A stretch of DNA of 24,939 nucleotides, from assembly GCA_905250885.1 (NCBI GenBank), contig CAJNOQ010002323.1, positions 1 to 24,939 on the forward strand. The letters run 5' to 3'. A model generated the notes under the pieces. The model was not told where the DNA came from, searched no databases, and was given only the letters and a program-made list of their open reading frames with translations. This DNA is from Didymodactylos carnosus. Lineage: Eukaryota; Rotifera; Eurotatoria; Philodinida; Philodinidae. Shown in pieces: positions 1 to 12,000 of this stretch (positions within the stretch are counted from its first letter, which is position 1; each line of letters begins with the position of its first letter). The translations under genes were made by a program, and so were the position numbers.

Positions 1-59
1 TGACCAATAACTGATATCTTTGTGACAATAACTTAGTTCTTCCACTTATCTAATTCATA

Positions 60-425
60 CCGCATTTATCGTTTTGTTATTACTTTATTACTGTAACAAC
101 TTATTACTCGTTATTACTTATTACTTTATTACTTATTACTTTTATTACTTGAAGCTTTTATTACTTATTACTAAGTAATAAGTAATAACATTACTCCTTA
201 TTACTACTAGTAATAAGTAATAAATCTGAAAATGATAAAAGTAATAAGTAATAAAATAAAAGTTTCAACTTTATCCCTTACTACTAGTACCAAGCACTTA
301 AAGACCGAATAGTATTAAAATGATAAATAATAAAGCAATTAGTGATGAAAAGTAATAAGTAATAAAAGTAATAATAATTATTACTTATTACCGAGTAATA
401 GTAATAAAAAGTAATAGTAATGTAG
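60..425. repeat. TTATTACT / AGTAATAA simple repeat tract
   Basis: This tract is built almost entirely from the words TTATTACT and their complement AGTAATAA. The orientation switches several times, for example around 165-200 and 375-400. Because both orientations are present, the tract can fold back on itself. The units are irregular and interrupted by unrelated sequence (about 250-330). No coding potential is visible. It is low-complexity satellite-like DNA; I cannot tell whether it belongs to a mobile element. Confidence 0.85.
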
Positions 426-509
426 CAGCCCTAGTTACAATTAGAACTCAAATTTCTGTCAGTCAAATAATTGAAGGACTTGTCCACATAACCCAACCCA
501 AAAAAGACC

Positions 510-878
510 AAAGAGAAAAGTGTGTTGAATATTGTGAAACTTTGGCATATTTTACACGTTCTTTCGTTTAAGAATTATAGCAAAAATGCAAACTGCTACT
601 TTTTTAGAGAAGTTTTGAAATGTAGCTGTTTGTATTTTTGCTATAATTCTTAAACGAAAGAACGTGTAAAATATCAGTGCCTTCTTATCCTATGTGCTAA
701 TTGTGCTATAGCACAGGGGCCTAATCGAACGGTTTAAGCCTTGCATTTTGTTATTATTAAAAAAAATACAGATTGATGTGTTGAAAACGTAAATGATCAG
801 CACAGGGGCCACAAATTTCTTAAAACGGCTCTGTAAAATATGCCAAAGTTTCACAATATTCAGCATACTTTTCTCTTT
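510..878. repeat. Nested palindromic (foldback) element
   Basis: Two inverted repeats are nested here. The outer arms are 510-555 and 833-878, differing at about 2 of 46 positions. The inner arms are 547-599 and 622-674, differing at about 2 of 53. The inner pair encloses a loop of only about 22 bases. The 9-base word ATATTTTAC is shared by both left arms, so the outer and inner arms overlap on the left. The spacer 675-832 carries a 12-base direct repeat, AGCACAGGGGCC, at 710-721 and 799-810. No reading frame is present. It is best read as a MITE-like or foldback element that duplicated part of itself. No target-site duplication was recognised. Confidence 0.85.
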
Positions 879-1480
879 GATATGAGACGCTGCAGAGCTC
901 TGAACGTGCCCTCATTCGAGAATCAAAGGAGAAACAAAATGCAAAAAAATCCTGACGGAATTACACTGTGGTAGCAGAGTTACGTGATCAAACCGGACTG
1001 TGAAGTTCTGTTCCATAGTTATACTGTTCTGGTATAAAAATCGTTCTTTATCTCTTCACCTCTCCATGAAAAAATTATTCATGAAATCAATATCACTGAT
1101 ATTTTTGAATCTGCAGGCGGAAAAAACTTACATTTAACTTGTTATATCTTTGAATTTTAGTTTTCCTTCAAATATATCAACACTTTTTATTGACAAAACC
1201 TTATTTTATTTGACAACGTAACAATATGCAAAAATTATTCTAGCATAATCTTCACATTTGGCAAACATCGAGAGTATCAAGTTTGCAGTCAAGATAATAT
1301 ATGAACGTACACTTTTAGTAGGATCCATTCAGAGAGTCCATATGAAAATCACAAATTATTAACATTAAGCTATGTACTGCTACATTTTATCTTAATTCCA
1401 CGTAGAATTTAACTGAAAAATCTTGCACTGTGTGCAATAAGAAAACATAATTTTACTGTAGCTACAGTCGCAGGAGAAAA
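879..1480. other. Unannotated AT-rich sequence
   Basis: I see no protein-coding frame with recognisable content, no RNA gene and no clear repeat in this stretch. The short open frames do not resemble proteins. Confidence 0.5.
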
Positions 1481-1489
1481 ACCTTGAAT

Positions 1490-2215
1490 GCAGATCTTGA
1501 TAAATCTTCAAAGATTTCACAAGTTTCGCCCCAGATCTTTCAAGAATTTGTGCAGATTTATCAAAATCTGTCAAGATTCTGAATGGAAAGCAATGCTGCA
1601 GATTTTTCACAAGTTTTGTATCAGAGTCTGTTGTGATCAATACGCAATAATCAGAATCTTCATTAATAAAAAAAATTTGAAAGAAAACCTTAAACTTACT
1701 ATATCACTACAATGTAAGCTCTACGGTACTATGCATACAATACCAGAGCTGTTGAAAGTACACGAGCAACCATACATCCAAACACAATGTTTGAATTTCA
1801 CTTTCTAAACTTTCAATGTTCTGTAGTGGAAGTATTTATTCTTACATATGCAAGAACAATATCAAACAAAATGATGATTGAAAGAATAACACATTTATTT
1901 GTCTACCCTATCGACCAACAGAATTTAGCAGAAGTCCTTTATATTGTAGTACTACAATAACTATAAATAAATGCAAATTTGGCATATTTACATTGTTGTA
2001 GAACCTCTGAGTCATCCCGTAATCAAAATGATTGCTAACTTTCTGTGTTAGCAAAGATTTTGTTAATTACACAAGTTTTCAACTCTTGTCAAGATTTTGA
2101 TCAAGGTTTTTACAGGCAGATTCCTCAAAAAAAACTTGACAAGATCTTGCCAAGAATTGTTGAACATTCTTCGAGATCAAGAAACTTGACAGATCTTGTG
2201 TAGATATAAACTTTC
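1490..2215. repeat. Degenerate AAGATTT / ACAAGTTT repeat region
   Basis: Loosely related copies of a unit containing AAGATTT followed by ACAAGTTT occur near 1509-1525, 1600-1618 and 2053-2076. CAGATCTTG occurs at about 1492 and 2190, and many CAAGATC/GATCTTG words lie between 2080 and 2215. The copies are too diverged for a clean unit length. Between about 1650 and 2035 the pattern disappears and nothing else is recognised. The open frames overlapping this part are rich in the repeat words and do not look like proteins. Confidence 0.5.
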
Positions 2216-2280
2216 TGCAGGACATGGGAGTTCTGACGAATGAGTCCTACTTCTAAGACAAAAGGATGTTTATTTTCGAT

Positions 2281-2483
2281 TTAATCTTCTACCTTATCTT
2301 CCAGAAACACATCAACAGTCAATCTATCGGATGCTAGATATGCACGCTGTGTTCTAGCCTGTGCCAATTTTACACTTTTGCAGTTGGAGTTAACTGCGTC
2401 TCGTCTTAACCGCCAGGAGTGCATACTCACTAACGGCATGAAAACGTTAAAAAAATTACTAGTCATTTCAAAATAGAATGACA
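2281..2483 (-). other. Candidate terminal exon of the giant HECT gene (weak)
   Basis: On the minus strand a good acceptor-like sequence (a T-rich run ending in ATATTTAG) sits just upstream of 2483. The following 203 bases stay open in the phase required by the donor at 3163 and end in a stop at 2281-2283. The peptide includes NFFNVFMP and RLRRDAVNSNCKSVKL, faintly like the end of a HECT C-lobe (a CFN..L.LP segment, then a helix ending near N-C-K-S). The position where the catalytic cysteine should fall reads Phe. Length and spacing do not match the family well. This is inference from pattern and phase only and may be chance. Confidence 0.22.
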
Positions 2484-2523
2484 CTAAATATTGGAAAAAA
2501 ATACTGATCTTCGTTTGTGTCAT

Positions 2524-3059
2524 TTTGTAGCTAACGACTAACTGTAGGATTTTCTTCTGAAAAAGATAGCATAGAGTATAGTCTCGACATCGAATAGTGG
2601 ATTGCTAGTGAGCAAAGAAATGACGAAGTTTTAATTATAATAATTGAATGTACATTACGAACCTCTTCTTTTATAAAGCTACGCAAGTTTCAGATTTTTT
2701 TCCATTATTGCTCATCTGTGTTGCACTTTTTCCTAAGGTATTCAGACATTGTGCTTTTTCGCTTTGGAGATTTAAAACTAATTGGAAACATAGGATTCGA
2801 CCTTTCTGAGTTGTTTGGCTACGTTTGTTTTTTAAAAACACTTTCGTTTTCTATTTTAACTCATCAGTCTGATTCTGCATTTGAAATTGGTCTTCACTAT
2901 GAAACAACGCAAAACATGGGCCGTTATCTCTTCTCCTGTTCGAACTATCCAAAAATATCCAACCTCATGCTATTTTGAGATGATAATAGTTATTCTACTA
3001 TTACTTGTTTTTGAATAAGCACACTAGTCGAAAGTTACTCTAAATCTGGTTCGAGATTC
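2524..3059. other. 3' flank or last intron of the HECT gene
   Basis: No recognisable gene. On the minus strand this would be intron if the candidate exon at 2281-2483 is real, or 3' untranslated and intergenic sequence if it is not. A short minus-strand open stretch (about 2850-2671) contains a CFQLVL peptide, but its phase does not fit the donor. Confidence 0.4.
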
Positions 3060-6000
3060 TTACCACAACTTACAGAAAACATTTAAGCATTGAAGAGAAA
3101 GAAGAACTTTATTTTCCTCGACAAGTTCCAGCAATCCCCTAATTGCGTTTATATCATACGTACTTGGTAATGTTTTATCCACATCACCAGATGATTCTAA
3201 CTTCTGAATAGAAAATTTACATTGGAAATCTTCTGGTCGAGTAGGTAATGTACTTCTGCCCCAAACAAAAATTAAAAATAATTTCTTTTGCTCTTCATTA
3301 AATTTATCTGCTAATACAGTCCAAAATCGTTTTATATACGGTGTAGTATGACGATCAGCTGGATGTTTGTATTCTGTTTGTTGCTTTAATAATTCAACAT
3401 CAATTACTGGTTTACCGCAAATAAGCTCTTCTAATTCAGATGCAGTTAATAATGTTAGCATTGGCCAAGGGACAACGCTATATAAACCTTGTCGAATATA
3501 ATTCACTTGTCTACTAAACTCTTGTAAACGATATTCACGATATTTCAAACAATATTCTTTATAATTAGCTGTAGTTATTGGAATGTTTGAGCCATCGGAT
3601 ACTAATTCGTATGTTTGCATATCTGAACCAACAATATCAAAGTTTAATTCACTCATAATACTATCAAATAAAAAATCAATATTATCTTTACATTTTTCTT
3701 CGTTATTCATATCAACATCAGTATTCATAGTTTTAGTTTGTTTCACATCTTTTTCCATTTCATTTATAAATGTAAAACTTTGCATATCAATAGCTTCAAT
3801 ATCTTCAATAGTAACTGATTCATGTACTAATGGTTTCCATAATAATGATGGAAATTGTAAATTTAATAAATTTTTTGTTCTCATAGCCATACCCATAAGT
3901 TGACCAATAAATATATAGAAATTTTTTATATTATTTGGAATTCTTGTTTGTGGTGAAAATACACTTGGAATCCATCGATCTCGATTTAATCCACTATTTG
4001 TTCGTCCATTTGGACATAGAATAAATAATGGTAATCTAGTACTACATATATCTCCACACATTGAAGTAATAGAATCTCTGTATGGACCACCAGAATCAGT
4101 ACTATGCATTCCAACATATAATACTCTCCATGTTTGATAATATTCTGCTTTTCGAAATGTACGATAGGCATTTTTATGCAATTGTTTATAAGCTTGATAA
4201 AATATTGTATCTTTATATGTAGAAATGTTACTTGCTTTTACTGTATCAAGTTCAATATCTCCCACAGTCTCTGCATTGCCTGTTCTATCTAATATCATAT
4301 TAATTAATTTAATTTTTATACTGTATAATATGTATGCTTTTGTTGAACGAATAGCATCAACAAGCATACTCATACCAGTTGATAAACTAAAATCTACATC
4401 ATTTAAAACATTTTTGATAAATATATTCGATAGATATAATAGTTTAATACGCATTTTTAAATGAACTACAGGTATATTGTGTAATAATGTGTATGTACTA
4501 TATTTTGTATCAGTTATAAAATCATTCGATAATCCGGTAATAAAATTAACAATCAATGAATCGGATAATGATTCAGAATTATCACCTATATTTTTATTCA
4601 TAAAATCAATCAATTGTATATCAACTTCTTTATTAAAAAATATATTTGAATTTTCAATTTCTTTTTTTGTCAATTCTAAACCACAAGAAATTGATTGTGT
4701 AATAAATTCTTGAGGAAATATTATTTGTTTTGTTTGATCTGTTAATGCTTTTATTACATCCATTACCGTAAATAGATTACGTAAAGATTCACCATAGTTT
4801 GAATATTTTTCAATTTCTAATTGTTCAGTTGTTATTTTATTTGATTCATCTTGTTGTTCTATTTTAGATTTTTGTTTTTGTTTTTCTCTTTCTCGTATTA
4901 CAAAACATAAATCCATTACAGCAAATCGTAAATTACTAGATAAACCATAATCTAAACCCTTTGTTGTTATAAATCCAAGAAATTGGAGTAAAAACTGTTG
5001 AGCATCTGCATTTAAATTAAAATTATCTGAAATTTGCATTAACTTAACAAATATATGTAGAATAAATACTTTTGATTGTGCTTTAGGTACTAATAAGAAT
5101 AAATCAAATAATATATCAATTAATGAGTTAGGAAAGAGAATTTCAACTAAAATTTGTATATATTGTCTTTCTGAATTACTAATTAATTCAAGAAATAATT
5201 TTAATATTCTTAAAACAAAATTTAAATTAGGTTGTGTAATTATAGTTTGTTCATTTAAAGTTTCATCATTAGTTTGTAAAAATGATGGCTGTGATATAAA
5301 TCGAATACATTGTGTAATAATATCTATTTGTAAATGATATAATAATGGTGCTGTTGTATAAAATAATTCACGTGTAATTTTTTTTGTTTGTTTTAATAAT
5401 TCATTTGTTTCAACTTGAACAATTGAATTAGCTAAAATTTTCATTCTATCTATTGTTTCATCAGAACTAATACTTGTATGAACATAATGATAATCCATAA
5501 ATCTTAATAATTTTGTAATAAAATGCCAATCACCAAATCCTTGTAATGGAAATAAATTATTTTTTTTATCATTACTATTAGTCCAAATTTTTAACATATT
5601 TAATATTGTATATCGTGCATAGACTGATGTTAATCCTATTTCACATGCTATACGTGATTCAACATATTGTTTATATGTTATTTGTCTATGTGAATATTGA
5701 ATTGATTTGTATACATTTTTACGTTGAATATGTACATCAATCTCATTTGTAAGTTCATTTTCTTCCGGTTTAGTTAAATCTAGTAGTTGTGAATTTTTAT
5801 CTGTTGTATTCTTTGAATCTGTGGTTTGCGTCGTTTTATCTTGCATCCATCTAAATATACTATCTTGTATATTTAGTTTATCAACACATTTTGAATACCA
5901 TTTAGGTCGAAGTACTTCGACTGTATCTGATTGATCTATATCATCATTATCATCGTCATTATTGATCAACACATTTGAATCTACATCTGATTTATTCATA

Positions 6001-9000
6001 GAATTATTAACATCATTTATTATCGATGTATTCTCAGTTTGTAATTCATTCCAATGTTCTAAAATTTGTTCACATGCTGTAACCACATCAGCATCTGTAT
6101 CAAGTTTCAATGGTTTTGTAAATTTCTTTAATTTTTCTCTATCAATATGTGAATTTAATCTACATAATAAATCCACTTTCGATTCACGTTCTTTTACTAG
6201 ATCTACATCCAATAGGTGTTGCATATTTTGACGTATCAATGTATCAATTGTTTGAATATTATATACATTGTATTGTTTTATGATTGTTTTTATCCATTGT
6301 TTTTTATAACCAATTGACATTAGACTGTTTGATAATGTTGCGAATGGTAAGGCAACAAATTTTTCTAATGAGTGTGTGGGTGATTCTAAAACAGATGATA
6401 ACTGATCAATACATTTATTCTTGAATGTTATTGATTTACATTCAATTCGAACTATATCTGAACTAAGAACATTTGAATTATCAAGCTCTTTGAATAAATA
6501 AATATAATCTTCATTTAATGCGTATGCTTGTTCATCAACAGACACATTTAATTCTAATTTTCCATTTACATAAACTTTCATGTTATCATGTTTTTTACAA
6601 ATAACTAGACGTGAATATTCATGTGATTTTAATGTTGTTACACTCTTGGCATCAGATACACAGAGTCGACCTTCATTTGTAATACAGAGTTCCCGTGATT
6701 CTGATATTCGTAGTAATGTTAACGTATTTAAAATTGTCTCAAATTCACCCGAGTAAGCCGTATGGAAACTTTCGTTTAAATCAGTTGTAATAATCGACTC
6801 TTTTCTTATTCCCGTTGTTTCGTTTACAGCTCCGGCCTTTTCATCAGCAGCATCTAGTGTAGTTTTTGTTTCTACAGCTAAACATGGTATTTTAATATCT
6901 AAAATAATTTTATATTCTGTCCATACATTTAATGATTTGTCTTCAGATTTTGTTTCACTTTTTTCATTTACATCCAATGGGTCATTAATCGATGATTTAT
7001 CTAATACTAAATAACTGTTATTTCCAAATAACTGTATAGCATATTCTGTATTTATAACAGTATCTGTAGATAACATTCGAAAATATTTAAATTCATCTGG
7101 GTCAATAGTTTTCTTTTTTTTATCCCACAATTTAGAATCAAATGGTTCCGTACACAATAGTAATTCACGTGGAAATTGTGGTTGATTAAACGTTAATGTA
7201 TTATTTTGTTTTCGATGTTGCTGTAATTTTCGATAATCAACAGCAATATATGATAAACTGTAAGTAAATAATCGTTGAATATGTTGCTCAGATAATGGAT
7301 ATCTCCAGATACCAATATTTTTAATTTCACCTGAAAATTCAGGTAATATACAGAAGTTTAAATTCTTTTTGTTCATATTGAATGTATTACAATCAAATGT
7401 ACTACATTTATTATTTATATAGATTATTACTGGCTTTTGTAACTGAAATATTATAGCAATATGATAAATATTTTTATTTTGAAATTTTAATTCATTTGCT
7501 TCTGTCGATTTATTTAATTGTATGGGTATTGTAAATAATTCTGTATCTAATGTTAACAGTTTAACAATAAATTCATCAACATTTACTTCAGGTATAACTG
7601 TATATTCAAAATCAAAACTAATTGTAAGTGCAGTTAGTGTTTCGTTATTAACATAGGTGTCGATGGAAAAAGGAATACCCATGTTCGGTACTTTTAACTG
7701 TTGATAGTTTTCTTTATTAACATCTTCTAATTTTGATGTGGTTTGAATATGTTCTTTATTCACAAAATCACGTAGAAATTGATGTGTTACTTCAGATTGT
7801 TCACGATTGATATGAAAATAATCTTTAGGTTTATCACCAACTAGATATGCACTATATGGGTAGGCAACTAATGTATTTTCTGTATGAATTATCTTTGGTA
7901 GTAATAATGGCTTGTAGCCCTTTGGTAACGGACATTTCTCCATATCTTCAGGACTAAATATAAATTCACAGCAACTTCCTTGAGAAAGACTTGCTGCAGG
8001 ATAATATATTGTATGTTCTCCATCGGGTAAAAGATTACATTGACATTCACAATCGGGATTTGTTTTATGAGTAAACGCAGTGCCTAATAATTCACCATTT
8101 AACCAATATTTAATTACTGTATTTTCTCCATCAATCTCAATTCCACAGCCGCAAACATCATCATATGTCCATCTAACCGAACTGGCAAAATAATCTGTAG
8201 CATTATGATATAGAGTTCCACGTGAACCATCATAAGACCATGAATAATCATTATCACCAACGCCTAAGTTTTGCTCTATATTTGGAACAAACTTTTCGGT
8301 TCCCCATCCTACTTGAATAATACTATCACAGGCCAATTTAATACAATAATACCATTTACCTTTAGTTAGTCGGATATTATCAGTACGAAACGTAGGAAAA
8401 CAAGACATGTTATTTACACAAGTAACTTTACCATTAAATTTATGTTTATCACCGCATTCTTCTATTTTTCCATGTTGATCGGGCGAAAATTGTATAATTC
8501 TGACTTCATCATTTCCACTTCGACCATGTTTGAATCTTTGCACTTGTATTTCTGTTGCATATGCATTCCAATCTGGGTTTTCATCTAAAATTGTCGATAC
8601 AGCTTTATATATCAGTGGGTCGTAAATAACACCATCTAACTTTTGATTCCAAATTCGAAAATTAGTATTGGGGTGTTCTAATGTATTCGATAAATTATCC
8701 AAAGATACTGTAGTAGGAGCATTAATGTTTTTATCAGTATCTGTTTCGACTGATTTCTCATCATCGTCTAGTATTTGTTTCATTCTTACACACGTATCCA
8801 GACTCAAACTATACTGTTCCAAATGTGTTTTGTTCATCAAACGTAAATCTACAGGCATAGTATTGTAAGTACCGCTATTGATACTACCTGATAATGCTAA
8901 TTGTGCGATGACAGATGCATATGGTTTAGTCATAAATACTTCTATGAGTTTTTTGTCATTTAATATATGTGATAAAGCTGCAATACAACGACGTCTAATT

Positions 9001-12000
9001 TGTAATAATGTTAAATTATCAGTTGTAATTATATCATTTTGTATGAGTAATCCTAATGTATCTATTAATACATAAGCATTTGTTTCTGTTGTTTTAAATG
9101 TATCTACTTCAGATGGAATAGTATCATTCGATATTAAAATTGCTGATACAGGTAATAAATTCGGCACCGGAATACATGTTTCTATACGTAATTTATCGGC
9201 AGAAATCCATTTAATTTCGTTTGATGTTGCATATTGTATACAGTATGGCAATCCATCAGCTAAATCGGAGTCTCGAATATTATTATCAATATTGACAATA
9301 ACTGCAGAATCATATTCATCTATATTCAAATCTTCATATACGTATACTATACAACCTTCATAATAAGGTTGAATATATCCACCTAGTACACATAATGATG
9401 CTAAAAAATGATTTAATGTACTAGATTCTATTGTTTCGATGGATTTAATTAATGATGAACTTAATTTAATGGCATCCACAATTATTTGTATTGCTAGTGT
9501 TTGCCAAGATGAACGTACAGATATTAATGTTCTATAAATATATATTAATTCAGTAACTGTAGCCGAATTACTTCTAATAGTACTATCAGATATTTGTAAA
9601 CAACTATTACCAATAGTAAATAAAAATGTTTCTAATAATTGTTTTCGGTTTACTGTTTCATGTGATTTTAATGTAAACATTATGTGATTATTTTGTAGTA
9701 ATAAATTTAATAAATCACGCAATAGTTTCAATGCCAGAGTCGTACTAATACTATTCATACTTGTACTATAAATATAAAGTAATTCTTGAATATAAATTGA
9801 TGTTGAACAACTATAACGTACATGTGTATATAAATGTACACATCTAAGTAATAGTACTAATAATTGATTTGTATAAATTTCAATTTCAACCTGTGTTTGA
9901 TTTGTCATTACTATATCTTGAGTAGTAGTCGATTTTTTAGCAATAAACCAACCTATCTCAGCATCATTTAAATGAATATTTTCATTTTCAATATTATTTA
10001 AATTTGTATTTGATGCCGTTTTTTTTAACTGTCTTAATCCTTGTAATTCTGATAATATTAATTTATGAAAAATATTTTCATGTAATTGTTGTAAAACAGG
10101 ATTAACTTTACCATTATTTTTTTCTTCAATTTCCATAATATCAGATAGTTGTAAGATGACCATTCTAAACCAATTGAATGCAGTAAATCTAATATTCCAT
10201 GGAGCATCATTTGTTTTAATGGTACTAACATGCATAAATAAATCTTTAATTAATCGAGAATTATAAATTTGTATTAAATCCGTAGATTTATAAGATAAAT
10301 TAAGTAAACTAAATGAATGTAATATTAATGTACTAGAAATTGTTGATTCTGATGATAATGATAATATAAATTTTATTATATTTTGAATAATTGAATAATA
10401 TATAAATTCAATTTGTTCTTTTAATAATACATTTGAATTTTCAATATTTTGTAGATAATGCCAATCAGTATGTATATTATTTAAATGTGGTAAATAAATT
10501 GATAAAATCATATAAATTCGATTATTTTCAATATTAAATAATTTTTTAATAAATATTTGAATAAATTTATATGTTAATAATCTTGTAATTATACGTTCAT
10601 GTTGTTTTTTCATACATATTATTATTTCTTCTGTTTGAACTGTATTTTTATGTTCAATTACAAATGTTTTTATATTTCTATGTAATATACTTTCATTATC
10701 TTGTTTTTGTTCTGCTTCTTGTTTACGTAATAACATCATTTTTTTTAATCGTATAATAGCTGTCATTGTATTACGAAGTAGTCGAAGTATATATTTAGCT
10801 TTTGTCCATCTAGAAATTTGTCTTTGAAACATATTTTTTGGAGATACTTCTAAAAAAGGAGTTTCTACAGATGATTTTCTTTTATTTGTTATATTTGTTA
10901 TTGAACTAGTATCATTTACAAATGCTATAAAATTATTTTCCTTAATTGATGATAATAAAAATAATGTATTATTTTTAATTTGTGTATATAATTCATTACA
11001 ATCACCACCTTGAGCTTTTGTTGTAGCAAATAATGTTTGAATATATGCTGCATAGTGATAAAGTGAAATAAGTTTACTATTTGGTTTAATATTTTTATCT
11101 GTTTGACATTCGATTTTTGCAAGTTTTATACGTCGATAATGTTTAACATAAACAGCAAATAATGCGGCAGTTGCTTCATTTGCTTGTATTTCAATTGATT
11201 TTTGTAATCGTTGTTTATCTTTAGCAAACATTTTTAATTTTAATAATAATTGTGCACCATCATTAACATTATTATAAATTGACATTAAAAATTCATGATC
11301 AATTTTATTTATAGCTTTTATTCTAGGCAATTCAAATTGTAAATATTGAGCTAAATTTGATTGTAATAATTGAATTATATATTGATTATCTTCTGATGTC
11401 ATCTCATATCCACCACCAAATAAAGGCATATTTAATGTATTGACATGTTTTTTTTCTAACGAATGAAGTTTTATACTATTTAACATAATATTGCTTATTT
11501 TACCTAGTAACCAAGCGGTTAGATATGTATTCGTATCGGTAGTCGTACTATGTATTAAATATTCTGCAAGTAATGGTGAAATTGCTGTAAATATGACTTG
11601 AGTCGATTTAAAATTGAATTTTGGCTGTGTTAGGATACATAAGCCAGATAACATAGGTTGTAATAAATTACTAACAATTGATGTGTTTGTACTAGCAGTT
11701 AATACTCGTTTAATGTAAACTATAGCTAGTGAGGTAACAGGAAGTGTATAACTATCACATAAATCATCAATATCATTCGATACAGTAGATAGTTCATTAT
11801 CTAATGTAATTAATAATAATTCTTGAAATAATAGAAACACATGGTCCAATGTTACTATTTTATCATCTTTAATCTGTTTTTGTTGTTGAATATAGTTTGA
11901 CTCTAAACAAATATCCATATATGAATATAATAATGTTAATGTTGTTTCTTGAATTTGTATAAACGTTGATTTATCATTATTTTCATCATGATTCATATCT

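Noticed and set aside
60..425. CRISPR-like regular repeats
   Set aside because: No constant unit with unique spacers; a eukaryotic simple repeat with irregular spacing.
1392..1808. Overlapping open frames on both strands
   Set aside because: They cover the AAGATTT/ACAAGTTT repeat DNA and have no protein-like composition.
2671..2850. Minus-strand open stretch with GRILCFQLVLNL, resembling a HECT catalytic-cysteine segment
   Set aside because: No acceptor puts it in phase with the donor at 3163 without adding too many residues before the Cys, and the available acceptors are poor.
3060..3110. SLQCLNVF in the frame tail as the HECT T-C-F-N-x-L motif
   Set aside because: Spacing from KTLP is wrong (about two dozen extra residues), the stop follows at once, and codon use changes; it is probably intron read-through.
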